A stretch of DNA of 64,000 nt, from assembly GCF_016649425.1 (NCBI RefSeq), contig NZ_JADRCR010000003.1, positions 168,600-232,599 on the forward strand, read 5' to 3'. The notes under the pieces are model-generated. The model was given only the letters and a program-made list of their open reading frames with translations, did not search any database and was not told the DNA's origin. Shown one piece after another: positions 27,818 to 40,200 of the stretch. Both the position numbers and the translations under genes were made by a program. The first letter of the stretch is position 1; each line of letters begins with the position of its first letter. The stretch is from Limnobaculum allomyrinae. GTDB lineage: Bacteria > Pseudomonadota > Gammaproteobacteria > Enterobacterales > Enterobacteriaceae.

Positions 27818-29983
27818 CTACTGCGCTTTTCCATTGGCTTTTAAAGCCGCGATGACTTCATCCTTTGGCCCGTCAGCCACCACTTTGCCCTCATCCAGCA
27901 CAATCAGACGATCGACCAGTTCCAGCAGAGAGAAACGATGTGTCACTAATATCAATGTTTGATCGCTAATGGCCGCTTTTAACTGCTGAATAAACTGCAA
28001 TTCCGTCATGGCATCCATGGAGCTGGTCGGCTCATCCATCAGCAAAATTTTCGGCTTTAACAACAGGCAGCGGGCCAGTGAGACCAGCTGTTTTTGACCG
28101 CCGGAGATACCCTGCCCCATTTCACCAATAGGCATTTCAAAACCCAGCGGGTGGCGCATGGCCACTTTATCCAGCCCGGTCATGCGCGCTACCTTCAGGA
28201 TCTCTTCGGTGGTTGCCGACGGGTTACCGATAGTCACGTTTTCGCGCAACGTACCGAAGAACAGACGACTGTCCTGCCCCACATAACCAACGGAAGTTCG
28301 CCAGTCCGCCGGATCCACCTGAGTGGCATCCACATTATCAATCATCAGTTGCCCGTTACTTGGCTGGAATAACCGCGCCATGACTTTCAGTAACGTTGAT
28401 TTACCGCTACCGATACTGCCGAGAATGGCAACCCGCTCTCCCTGACGAATGGCGAAGTTGATTTTTTGTAGTACTACCGGTGCCGCCATCATCATGTTGC
28501 CGCTTGGGTAACTGAAGTTGACGTTTCTTAAACGCAGATTGCCGGTAAAGCTGGGTGCCGACAGGTAGTGGATCTTCTCATCCCGCTCCCTTGGCATTTT
28601 CATCAGTTGATTTAATGACGCCAGCGCCGCCTTGGCCTGCTGGAAACGGATCGCCAGACCCACGACTGAAGCCAGCGGTGACAGCGTACGACCCGACAGG
28701 ATCACCGCACCAATCATCGAGCCCATGGTCAGTTCACCGGCGTGGATCAAATAGACGCCCCACACAACCAGCACCACCGTCGTCAGTTGCTGAACAAAAG
28801 AGACAAAGGTGGTCATAAAGCTCGACAGGGCTTTTGATTTCATAGAAGACGCCGCAGCCAACGCACTGAAATCTTCCCAGCGCTTTTGCATCACCCCTTC
28901 ACCACGAGCCGCTTTCAGAGACTCCATTCCGTCGATGGTTTCAATCAGTAATCCCTGTTTGAGGGAGATTTCCCTCATGTTCTCTTTCATATTTTTTGAC
29001 AGCGGCCACTGAATGTAGATGCTGACAATCAAAATGACGGGGATAGCCCCCAAAGTCACCAACGCCAGCGGGCCGGCCACCAGATAGATGATAAACAGGA
29101 ACAGAAGACAGAACGGCAGGTCAGACAGGGTTGATAAGGTCGCTGATGTGACGAAATCCCGTACCGATTCAAACTCACGCAGCTGGTTGGCAAACGAGCC
29201 TGATGACTGCGGTTTATTCTCCATACGAATGGACATCACCTGCCGGAACAACATGGTGCCCAGCAGTAAATCCGCCTTTTTACCGGCAATATCAATCAAG
29301 TGAGCCCTCACCAACCGGGAGATAAACTCAAAGATAATCGCAATACCCACCCCCACTGCCAGCGACCACAAGGTCACATAGGCCTGGGTTGGTACCACCC
29401 GGTCATACACGTTCATGGTAAAAAAGGTTGAGGCCAGGGTCAGAACGTTAGCTAACAAAGCCGCTAACGCTGCGCTGGCGAAGTAATGGCGATAGCGCCA
29501 TAAGGTAGAAAACAGCCAGTGGCCTTCTTTATTCGGCTCCGGCAGGCAGTCATTACTGCGCTCATCCAGTTTTGGTTTGGGGTTACACAACAATGTAAAC
29601 CCTGAATAAACCTCCTGTAGAGCACCGGCAGAAAGCGTGACTTCACCACCACCACTTTCCGGTAGAATCAGTTTGTAAGAGGTATTCCCCCCCTTACCTA
29701 TCCGTTCGGTGATGATACAGTGAGTACCATCTTTACGTGCTATCGCTACCGGGAACAGATAAGAGAATAACTGATTTAAGTCTCTTTCAACCCAGCCAAC
29801 TCCCATACCTATCTGATCCAGCATCCGTAATGCTAACTGGGGAGTGAGTTTCCTTTCTCTCGGCAATCCCGCATACAAAACCTCCGCACTGGCCGGTTTG
29901 TTGTAATAAGACGCAAGCCATTGAACTGACCATAGCAAACTGTCCTGTTGGGCATCAGTTTTAGGATTAAAATCCTGACTCAT
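27818..29983 (-). CDS. Type I secretion ABC transporter (second copy)
   Basis: A 721-aa LapB/BapB-like exporter with the same architecture as the copy at 7960-10125: degenerate C39-like domain without the catalytic Cys, six-helix membrane domain, and ATPase domain with GSIGSGKS, ISGGQ and LLMDEPTSSMD. The start at 29983 (MSQDF) has AGGA seven bases upstream. An upstream in-frame extension to 30049 is unlikely because it is not shared with the other copy. Most differences from the paralogue lie in the N-terminal 150 residues, the part expected to meet the substrate, which fits each transporter being matched to its own adhesin. Confidence 0.95.
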   Translation of the reverse strand: MSQDFNPKTDAQQDSLLWSVQWLASYYNKPASAEVLYAGLPRERKLTPQLALRMLDQIGMGVGWVERDLNQLFSYLFPVAIARKDGTHCIITERIGKGGNTSYKLILPESGGGEVTLSAGALQEVYSGFTLLCNPKPKLDERSNDCLPEPNKEGHWLFSTLWRYRHYFASAALAALLANVLTLASTFFTMNVYDRVVPTQAYVTLWSLAVGVGIAIIFEFISRLVRAHLIDIAGKKADLLLGTMLFRQVMSIRMENKPQSSGSFANQLREFESVRDFVTSATLSTLSDLPFCLLFLFIIYLVAGPLALVTLGAIPVILIVSIYIQWPLSKNMKENMREISLKQGLLIETIDGMESLKAARGEGVMQKRWEDFSALAAASSMKSKALSSFMTTFVSFVQQLTTVVLVVWGVYLIHAGELTMGSMIGAVILSGRTLSPLASVVGLAIRFQQAKAALASLNQLMKMPRERDEKIHYLSAPSFTGNLRLRNVNFSYPSGNMMMAAPVVLQKINFAIRQGERVAILGSIGSGKSTLLKVMARLFQPSNGQLMIDNVDATQVDPADWRTSVGYVGQDSRLFFGTLRENVTIGNPSATTEEILKVARMTGLDKVAMRHPLGFEMPIGEMGQGISGGQKQLVSLARCLLLKPKILLMDEPTSSMDAMTELQFIQQLKAAISDQTLILVTHRFSLLELVDRLIVLDEGKVVADGPKDEVIAALKANGKAQ

Positions 29984-30100
29984 AGTTATTCCTGTGTTAA
30001 TAATTGCATGCTGCATTAAATATAACTGATAGTTATATTCCTGCTGCATAACTGTTGATACCGTCAGCAGGCTTTTTGTAAACCCACTGGCGGTATCATT

Positions 30101-30125
30101 AACCGGCCTGTTATTCAGGCCGGTT
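30101..30125 (-). promoter_or_regulatory. Intercistronic hairpin before the ABC transporter gene
   Basis: A perfect 10-bp stem (AACCGGCCTG / CAGGCCGGTT) with a 5-nt loop lies between the OmpA-like and ABC genes. It lacks a U tract. It occupies the interval that holds the 128-bp repeats in the other module and could tune the ratio of adhesin to transporter mRNA. Confidence 0.6.
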
Positions 30126-30147
30126 GTTTACTGATTACAACATGCGA

Positions 30148-31149
30148 TTATTCAGCGCTGCCGTTTGTCTGGATTAATGCATCCACACGACGGTTAGCAC
30201 GGTTACAGAAATTACGTTCTTTATTCGGTAAACCACTACAATCGACGGTTGGGTTGTTGTCCCCTTCACCACTGGTGAACAGTAATGACGCCGGAACACC
30301 TTTAGAAATCAGCATTTTCTTCACGGTTTCTGCACGCTGTACCGACAGTTTCTGGTTGAAGGTCGGGCTACCCACCGGGTCAGCATGGCCAACAATATCC
30401 ACTCGCTGGATTTGTGGCTGGCTCTTAATGTAGTCCGCCATGTTTTCCACGATATCTTTACCGCCAGCTTCGATATCCGATACTTTTCTACCGGCAAAGC
30501 TAAACAGCACGTTACCCAGTTGTGACATACCACCAACGTATTCACAGGCTCTCACCGCTGAAGCACGGTTAATGGTGGCGCTGTTCTTGTAACCAAACAG
30601 TTGATTTTCAGCCTGAGTACGGTTGACTGATACCGGTGTACCCACGTTTTGATCGCTGTTGGTTTCAACAAAGTACGTTTTTCCACCGGCCAGACGCGCC
30701 ATAGTATGTGGGACTTCTTTGCCCGCATAATTAGGTGCATCGTTCTGATAAGCTTCAATAATGTGTTTACCCGGTTCTACACAGAACACGCTAAACTCAC
30801 CGCTTCTCAGTGCGCCCTGAAACTCACGATCCACATAAATATTGGCAACACCAATGGCTCTATCGCCTGCTCTCTTCGGGTTATAAAACACCACCTGAGA
30901 CAGGGAATCGCCAATACGTCCTACCGGCACGTACTGACTACCGGTATGAGTCATGGTGACTGCCGGCCCTGGCATCACGACTGCCGGCGTTTCCGACGTA
31001 TCCACCGGACTGATTTCCATCTCATCGTGACTGACAACACCTTTGGCCATCACGTTGAAGGCCAATAGTGCCGGGAGTAATCCCATTACTGATGCACGTA
31101 GCCATGCTGATGGTTTACTTACTTGTGACATTTTGTTTTTCCTAAACAT
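30148..31149 (-). CDS. OmpA-family periplasmic protein of the adhesin operon (second copy)
   Basis: A 333-aa paralogue of the protein at 10866-11840. It has a signal peptide (about 1-36, core VMGLLPALLAFNVMAKG), a beta-rich middle domain (VANIYVDREFQGALRSGEF, CVEPGKHIIEAYQND), and a C-terminal OmpA-like domain with LFSFAGRKVSDIEAGG, VDIVGHADPVG and NRRVD. The segment after the signal peptide differs most between copies. It lies between the adhesin and the ABC gene. Peptidoglycan binding is expected from the domain; the link to secretion is from gene order. Confidence 0.88.
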   Translation of the reverse strand: MFRKNKMSQVSKPSAWLRASVMGLLPALLAFNVMAKGVVSHDEMEISPVDTSETPAVVMPGPAVTMTHTGSQYVPVGRIGDSLSQVVFYNPKRAGDRAIGVANIYVDREFQGALRSGEFSVFCVEPGKHIIEAYQNDAPNYAGKEVPHTMARLAGGKTYFVETNSDQNVGTPVSVNRTQAENQLFGYKNSATINRASAVRACEYVGGMSQLGNVLFSFAGRKVSDIEAGGKDIVENMADYIKSQPQIQRVDIVGHADPVGSPTFNQKLSVQRAETVKKMLISKGVPASLLFTSGEGDNNPTVDCSGLPNKERNFCNRANRRVDALIQTNGSAE

Positions 31150-31200
31150 ATTTACTCCTGAGTTATTCCGTTACTGGTGAATTAAACAGTGTGCTGAAGA

Positions 31201-31220
31201 CGACCGCCTTACGGCGGTCG
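31201..31220 (-). promoter_or_regulatory. Intercistronic hairpin after the third adhesin gene
   Basis: A perfect 8-bp stem (CGACCGCC / GGCGGTCG) with the loop TTAC lies just past the adhesin stop. It matches in place, but not in sequence, the hairpin at 11890-11911. There is no U tract, so partial termination or mRNA stabilisation is the likely role. Confidence 0.6.
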
Positions 31221-31234
31221 CTTCAATCACTCAA

Positions 31235-34200
31235 TTACATAATGATCGGGTTAACTGTATTCTCAACCAGCACTTCAATACCTGAAGCACTCATGGTCCA
31301 GACGTTATAAGTATTACCGTCATGCTGATAATTGCTTTGCGACATTGTCCACTGGCCGTCACCACTCTCTAACTTCAGAGTGCTGCCTTCTTCACCATTG
31401 ACGACAATCGCTTTATGACCACTGTGAATTGCCAGTTCTTCTGAACCCAGACGCAGAACATCATCCAGAGAAACCTTCATGGTGTTACTACCGTCACCCA
31501 TGTCGAATATCTCGATTGATTCCAGCTTGTCTTTCAACGCACCCAGATCTAACAGTTCGTTTTTACCTTCCAGAACCAGGGTGTCGATACCCTCATCACC
31601 AGAGATATAAGCGAAGTCTGTTGAGGCCAGCTTGATAACATCGTTACCCGCTCCGCCCATAACCTGATCACCCGTACCGATATGGATAAAGGTATCGTTG
31701 CCCAGACCACCCATCAGAATGTCAGCCTTATCGGTGCCGAACAGAATATCGTCACCGGCGGTAAACATCTGAGAAATGGACATCAGTGATTCATGTGTTG
31801 TAGATACCAGAGTCTGGGTGCCAGAAACTCTATGCATCAGACTATCGTCACCAACTTCGATCTGGTTATTAGACAACAGCGTCACCAGGTCAGTACTTAC
31901 CCCTTTCAGCGTTATCAGTTCCTGGAAGCCATACGCACCACCAGTACCATCACGGTCAATACTGATGATGGTATCGTTACCTACCTGCTCTACTTTCAGG
32001 AATTTCAGGATTCCCTGAGAGGCGAAGTCCAGCGTCATGACGCCTTCATCCATAAAGCAAGATAACGGACCGGAGTAATCCAACAGATCGCTCAGGTCGA
32101 TCAGATCGGCATTGTTGTTCGTCAGCAGATTACCCACTGTGAAGCCATATACCGTGTCATGACCATTACCACCTGCTGCATCACTGCTCTTACCTGGCAG
32201 TACTTTATACATCAGTACGTCGTTACCACCGTTGGTCAGGTAGAAGGTGTCATTGCCACCGCGGCCTTCAAACAGGTTATTCGCGGCGTTATCCGTGAAT
32301 GTATCGCCCTGTGCAGAACCGATCAGACCTTCGATACTGACTAACTTATCGGTACCCCAACCAGTTGCAACACCAGTCATCAGGTTAGCTGTGATAGCGG
32401 ATGCTGAACGGCTGTAGTCAACAATATCCAGACCTGCAGTTGCGCTCCAGACTTGCTGACCACTCATGATCAGGTTCCAGCCGCCACCGCCGGTGTAGGT
32501 ATCATCCCCACCAGAGCCGAAGAAAGTATCATTATAGCCGGTACCGATAATGCCGCCCGTTCCTACCGTATTGTTGTTGGCATCAGAGCTTTCTGCCGTC
32601 AATACATAAGCATCGTGCGACTTACTGGTAGTCAGACCACCCCAGTTCACGTTAACTGTTCCGTTAGCACGGCCACCAACAATCGGAGCTGCGCCCACGT
32701 TGTCAGATACCCCATTGGTGATACGCAACAACTGCACCGAGTACACTTCGTTCGGATCTAATCCAAAGAAGCTGACCAGACCCATACTGTTACTGGAGCC
32801 GGACGCCTGCGGGTTAATCAGCTGTGTAGCAACACAGGCACCTTTAGAGTCAAACAACTTAACGGTATTACTGTAGAAGGTATTGATGCCGAAACCGTCA
32901 ACAATACGGATCTGCAGGCTGGTACCATCTGCCGCGATATTGGTGTTTTTCACCAACAGCGTTGGAGCAGAGTTAGTACTGGACACAACAGCGGAATCAT
33001 TGCTGCTTGCACGGTATAGCACGATATCCATCGAGCCATCCCAGTCGTAGTCCAGCGCTACAGCACCGGTAATATCATCAAACTTAGTAGAGCCTGTCAG
33101 GCTGACTCCACCGCCATTCCAGATATCAGTACCCAGGTTGGTATACAACGTTGGACTACCATTTACGCCAGAACGTGGAATTTCGATAATGTCAATTTTA
33201 CCGTCATGGTTCCAGTCCACCGCCAGCGAGGTACCGCCGGCCAGCTTGTCACCAAACCACAGAGCCTGACTGTCCTGAGCAATCAATCTACCGGTACCAT
33301 CGTTCAGATAGATACGGCTTTCATCGCTGTTAGCACCCGCTTTAGTACCACGACTCAGGAACAGATCCAGCCAGCCGTCGCCGTTAAAGTCCGCGTAGGT
33401 CATGGAGATAGACAGGTTACCGTAGTCTTCATGGCCATCATTAGCAAACACATCAGCGTAATAACCAACAGAGCTAAACTTGGTTTTTCCTGAACCGTCA
33501 TTAGCAAGCTGGTTATACAGAATACCCAGACCACGGGAGTTGTTACCTACGTAATTACCCACGCCGTTATAGTCAATATGCGCAGTAATATCGACGGTAC
33601 CGTTGTTATCGATATCCACCGCACCTACTTCGTGCATGATACTCAGGGCTGCCGGAATGGCTCCGCCAGGGTGCCCGTTATCAAAACCAGCCACCTTCTC
33701 GTAAGACAGCACGCCTTTATCATTCTTCAGGAATGAAATGGAGTCAGCCTCAGAGTCTGCCAGCACGAAGTCCAGATAACCGTCACCTTCACGGTCATAG
33801 GCAATTACGCCGCCCAGATGGTTCAGGGTTCCCTGATCCACTGCCTTCGGTGAGAAGGTACCGTCTGCATTCTGCATCCAGTAAGCAGTACGACCCGCGT
33901 TCTGGTACGAACTGACCTGTGACATCACATCGGTGTAACCATCACGGTTAATATCCGCAAATACCGCCGAGTTGATATAACGGCTGTAGGAGTTACTGTC
34001 GACGTTATAGCCAGCACCGTTTGAGGTGGATGGCTGAGCCAGATAGGTAGAAGTGTAGTTCTCCTGATCGGTTGCGGTATACACACGACCGGCGTTAGCG
34101 GTAGTTGAACCCGTGGTACCACGTACGCTCTGGAAGAACGACCACAAACCGTCCTGACTGATGGTTACTGCTGCGGCGTTCAGGCCACGACCATCTGCGT

Positions 34201-37200
34201 CAGTTGTTCCGCCCCATTTCTGGGTAATCAGCAAGCTGCCTTCACCGTCAGTTACACCGACGCTGGTGCTAGCACCCATACTTGAATGGTTACCTGCTGC
34301 ATCCCACACCATAAACGCCAGGTTATGTGCCCCTGCCGGTAACTTAGTGGTCATACTCCAGGAGCCGTCCGCATTTGCCGTAGCAAAAGCCAGTACCTGA
34401 TCCAGACCTTCCTGATAGTTGCCGTTACCATTTTCGTCGCTGACCAGCGCTACGATGGTACCTGCTTCTACCGCACCATAATGGCTGCTATCGAAGGTGA
34501 ATGAATCTTTAGTGCTGACGTGCGTAGCGATATCCGGAGCGGCCACTAACGCATCTGGCACGGTCAGATCAATCACAACCTTGTAGACATCATCAAACGT
34601 GGTGTTTCTACCAGTATTGCCAGCATTATCAATGACCTGAAGCTTGAACTTATACGTAGTGTCTGCAGAAACCTCAGGCAACACGTAGCTCCAGTTATTA
34701 CCGGTCATCGTGAGCGTCTTCCAGGTCGCGCCGTCATCCAGCGAGATCTGTAGTTTTTCACCGGTTAACAGCGCTGCACTCAGGGTACCGGTTACGGTCA
34801 CGTTACGGTCACGGGTAACCATATCAGTGTTAGTGAGTGTTGCACTGTGGCTGAACAGGTCACCTGCTACCAGACCATTGCTGGTATCGGTAGTGATCTT
34901 CGCCGTCGTACTCAGACCTTCCATATCACGACCTTCAGTGATAATGGTCAGCGCATGAGAGTCGGTGCTACCAACGTTACCTGCAGTATCCACCACGCGA
35001 GCTTTGATGGTGTAATCTCCATCCGCCAGCACTTTACTTTGCAGATCGACTGTCCAGGTGCTGTCAGTTACCGTACCTGCACGAGTCCAGGTTGTACCAT
35101 TATCCAGACTGACTTCTACTGCCTCATCAGACTGCAGAGCCTTATCCAGAGTACCGCTAATCAACAGCGTATTATCGTTGGTGATAAAGTCAGTACTTGA
35201 GCCACCGGTGTCGTCAGTAATCGCGGTAATGGCGATCTTCGCATCTGAGACGTAAGTGTCCAGGGTAATGATATATGGAGTACTTGGGCCGGCTGAGAGA
35301 CCCACCAGGTCCGTTTCCACTGCGGTAAACTCGTTTTTACCTTCCGCCAGCGCTGTTGCTGGTTGCAGTTTCCACTTGCCGTCAGCATCAACGGTAGTGC
35401 TACCAATCACATGTTTACCAGTACTGTCTGTGGTGTACACCGTAATGATGTCATCTTTAGTACCGGTACCACTGATGGTTGGACGGGTGTCATCGGTGGT
35501 GCCGCCAGAAATAACGTTACCTTTGATGATACCTACCTGATCGTCCACGCCGGTGATAGCCAACTTGCTCAGATCAGGCTTGGTGTAGTCCATCGTCAGG
35601 ATAAAGTCATCAGATTTCACACTGACGTTACCCGCCGCATCGGTAGAGGTGACGTGGAACGTATGCTTGGCTTCAGTCAAGGCATCGGTAGTGTATGTCC
35701 ACACACCTTCGCTATTTGCTGTTGTTGTACCCAGCAGAGTCGTACCGTCATAGACGTTAACCGTGCTGCCTTTCTCCGCTTTACCGGTCAGAGTCGGAGT
35801 GGAATCATCGGTAAAGTCGCCACTATGCAACGTACCGGTAATAGACCCTTCGTTATCTTCTGCTGATTCGATAGTCGGTTTGGTTGGCGCTACGGTATCA
35901 ATAGTGAACTTGAATGCATCCGTTGCAGCACTGGTGTTACCCGCCAGATCGGTTGCCTTCGCCGTAATGCTGTGCTCACCCTCTTTCAATGCGGTTGCTG
36001 GCGTAAAGCTCCAGTCACCTTTCGCATCAGCTTTGGTTGAACCCAACAGCGTTTCACCGTCGTATACTTTGACGATACTGTTCGCTTTGGTGATACCAAT
36101 CACTTCTGGTTGAGTATCATCCGTGAAGCCATCAGCCTCAATTGGGCCAGTGATATCACCAACGTTATCTTCCAGTTTGGTGATTTCCACTGTTAATACA
36201 TCGGTCTCAACCGTAATGTGTACTACCGCAGTCGCATCACCGGTGTTACCCGCAGCATCGGTTACTTTGGTACTGAACTCGTATTTACCATCATCCAGCG
36301 CATCCGGAGTAAACGTCCAGCTACCATCGCTACCTGCTTTGACAGAACCAAGCGGTGTCGTGCCGTCATAGATAGTCACGATGCTGTTGGCTTCCGCCTT
36401 ACCGCTAAAGGTTGGCGTGTTGTCGTCAGTGGTATCGTTGTCTTTCAGTGGCCCCTGATATTCACCCACATTATCGGTGATCAACAGATCGGTTACCGCT
36501 GCCGGTGCTTTGGTGTCTACCGTAAAGTTGAAGGCATCACTCTTATCACTGGTTTGACCGATCTTATTGGTCGCATCAACCGTGATCTTATAAGTACCGT
36601 CTTCCAGTGCGGTTGCCGGCGTGAAGGTCCACTTACCGTTTGCATCAACCGTGGTGGTACCGATTTTGACACCATCGTTATAGATAGTAACCGTGCCGCC
36701 TTTGGCAGACGTCGCGGTACCAGAGATAGTTGGTTTGGTATCGTCAGTGGAATCACCGTCTTTTAACTCACCGGTGATGGTACCCACGTCATCCATTACG
36801 CTATCAATGGTTGGAACATCTGGTCTGCCGGTATCGACGGTAATGGTATACGACGGGCTTGGTTCGGTGGTGTTACCCACTGGATCCATTTCCACTGCCG
36901 TAAACTCGTGCTTACCATTAGCCAGTGCGGCTGCTGGTTGCAGACTCCACTTGCCGTCATCACCCACTTTCACCGAACCAATAACATAATTACTCTTACC
37001 GTCATTGGTGTAGACCGTAATCAGGTCACCCTTAGTACCGGTACCGCTGATAGTTGGACGGTTATCGTCGGTGATATCACCTGACTTCACATTACCCGTG
37101 ACCGCACCCACCTGATCGTCCACACCGGTGATCGCCGGCATATCTGGTTTGGTGAAGTCCATGGTCAGCACAAAGTCCGCTGACTTATCACTGACGTTAC

Positions 37201-40200
37201 CCGCTTTATCGGTGGCCGTTACGTGGAACGTATGCTTACCTTCCGGTAAACCAGATTCTGGCGTGAAGCTCCAGGCACCGGTGGTGCTGTCTGCCGTGAC
37301 CGAGCCCAGTAAAGCATCGCCGTCATACACTTTAACGATGCTGCCTTTCTCTGCTTTACCTATCAGCGTTGGCGTCGGGTCATCCGTTTCATTACCGTTC
37401 AGCAATGTACCCTGAACAGTACCCACATCATCAATAGCCGAATCAATGGTCGGTACGGACGGCTTCGTTGTGTCAATTTCAAACACAAACGGTGACGTCT
37501 TATTACTGGTATTGCCTGCCAGATCGGTCGCTGTCGCCGTAATGCTGTGGCTGCCCTCTTTCAGATCTGCTGATGGGGTAAAGGTCCAGGTACCATCTGC
37601 TTTCACCGTGGTGGAACCCAGCAGTGTTTCGCCGTCATACACTTTGATAATGCTGCTGGCTTTACCTTCACCAATGATTTCCGGACGGGTATCATCGGTC
37701 ACACCGGTAGTTGGTGTGATAGGGCCGGTAATATCACCCACATCATCCAGCAGTTTGGTAATTTCTACCGTTACGGCCGATTTATCGATGGTCAGGTTAA
37801 ACGTTTCCGCTTCACCGGTATTACCCGCTTTGTCGGTCACAGTGATGGTGAACGTATAGTCACCATTAGCCAGTGATGTACTTGGGGTAAACTCCCATTT
37901 ACCGCTGGCATCTGCAGTCGCCGTACCCAGCTTGGTCTCACCGTTATAGATGGTGACGGTGCTGTTAGCTTCCGCCTTACCAGTAAAGGTTGGTGTACCG
38001 TCATCGGTAACATCGCCGCTCTTCAGAGGCCCCTGATAATCACCCACGTCATCAGTCACCACTAAATCGGTTACCTTGCCCGGAGGAGTGGTATCCACTT
38101 CAAAATCAAAGATACCGGTCTTCTCACTGGTTCTGCCAACGGTGTCAACGACATCAGCACGGATGTTATATTTACCGTCTTCCAGTGCAGGCTCCGGCGT
38201 AAAGCTCCACTCACCATTTTTGGCAACTTTTACCGAACCAATTGCCACATCATTGTTATAGATGGTGACAATACCGTCCGCCACTGCCGTACCAATGATG
38301 GTTGGCGTGTTGTCGTCAGTGACTGCGCCTTTTTGCAGGGCAATCACTTTGTCGTCAACGTTATTGAAGTTGTCTTCAATCCGCTCAATCACCGGTGGTG
38401 CCGGTGGTGCAATATCCACCTTAATGGTGTATGGGGCACTCGGGCCAGCCTCGTTACCGGCCAGATCTCTTTCCTCTGCCGTTAGAACGTTATCACCCTT
38501 CAGTAATGGAGAAGCAGGCTGCAGGCTCCACTTGCCGTCAGCATCAACGGTGGTGCTACCAATCAGGTGGTGACCGGAGCTGTCAGTGGTGTACACATAA
38601 ATCGTGTCACCCTTAGTACCGGTACCGCTGATGGTCGGACGGTTATCGTCAGTGGTTTCACCTGACTTCACGTTACCCGTTACAGCACCCACTTGATCAT
38701 CCACACCGGTGATCGCCAGCGCATCAAATGGAGGTGGTGTATAGTCAGTGATCAGCACAAAGTCCGCTGATGGGTCGCTCAGGTTACCCGCTTCATCCGT
38801 CGCCGTTACGTGGAACTTATGCTCACCTTCTTTAATCGGCGTAGTCGGTGTAAAGCTCCAGGCACCATTGCTGTCAGCAACCACAGAGCCTAACGCTGCC
38901 GTACCGTCATACACGATAACAAGGCTGTTACTCTCTGCTTTACCGCTCAGCGTTGGGGTGGAATCATCCGTGACGTCGCCGCTCTTCAGGTCACCCTGAA
39001 TCGTGCCAACATCATCCACGGCTTTCTCAATGGTTGGTACTGATGGCTTGGTGATATCCACAGTAAATACGAACGCGGACGTTTGTGGTGTGGTGTTGTT
39101 TGCCTTGTCGGTCGCCGTCACCGTAATACTGTGTTTACCTTCACTTAAGGCGGTGGCTGGCGTAAAGCTCCAGCTTCCGTCTGCCTTAACCGTAGTTGAA
39201 CCCAGTAAGGTATTCACGTTGTCATACACCTTCACCACGCTACCTGGCTTACCTTCACCGATAATTTCCGGTTTAGTATCATCAGTCACGCCATTTGGTG
39301 TGATATCGCCGGTGATCGTACCCACATCATCCACCAGATGAGTGATACTGACTTTAACACCCGTCGTATCAATCCTGATGTGAACATCGTCAGTGGCAGG
39401 ACTTGAGTTACCGGCTTTATCGGTCACTACCGTGTGGAACACGTAGTCTCCGTCAGCCAGTGCCTTACTTGGCGTAAACGACCAGTCACCGTTGGCATCC
39501 ACTTTCGCCGTACCCAGCTTGTCAGTACCGTTATAGATAGTGACGGTGCTGTTGGCTTCCGCCTTACCGGTAAAGGTTGGCGTGGCGTCATCGGTGGTGT
39601 CACCATCCTTCAGCTCACCTTTATAATCACCCACATCATCGATGATCTTCAGGTTATCTGCGGCGGCTGGCGCTTTTGTATCCACTTCAAAGTTAAAGTC
39701 GCCAGTCTTGTCACTGGTTTGTCCAACTGAACTGGTTGCCGTGGCGTTGATGTAATGCAGGCCATCAGACAATGCGGTGGTTGGTGTAAATGTCCATTCA
39801 CCGTTACTGTCTGCTTTTACAGAGCCTAACAGGGTTGAGCCGTCATAAATACGGACGATATAGTCAGCTTTCGCCGTACCGATAATCTCTGGCTTGTTAT
39901 CATCGGTCACATCGCCTTTTTGCAGCGCACCTTTGATATCACCCACGTTATCTATAACATCAACAATGACCGGTACATCCGGTTTAATCATATCCAGAAT
40001 GATGGTATAGGCTTCACTGGTAGTGCTATTACCCGCCAGATCGATTTCTACCGCGGTCAGTACGTTGCTACCTGGCAGTAACGGCGTGGTTGGTTCCAGC
40101 TTCCACTTACCGTCATCATCCACAGTAGTACGACCAATTTCATGGTTACCGGTCTTGTCTTCCGTGTACACCACAATGGTGTCACCTTTGGTACCAGTAC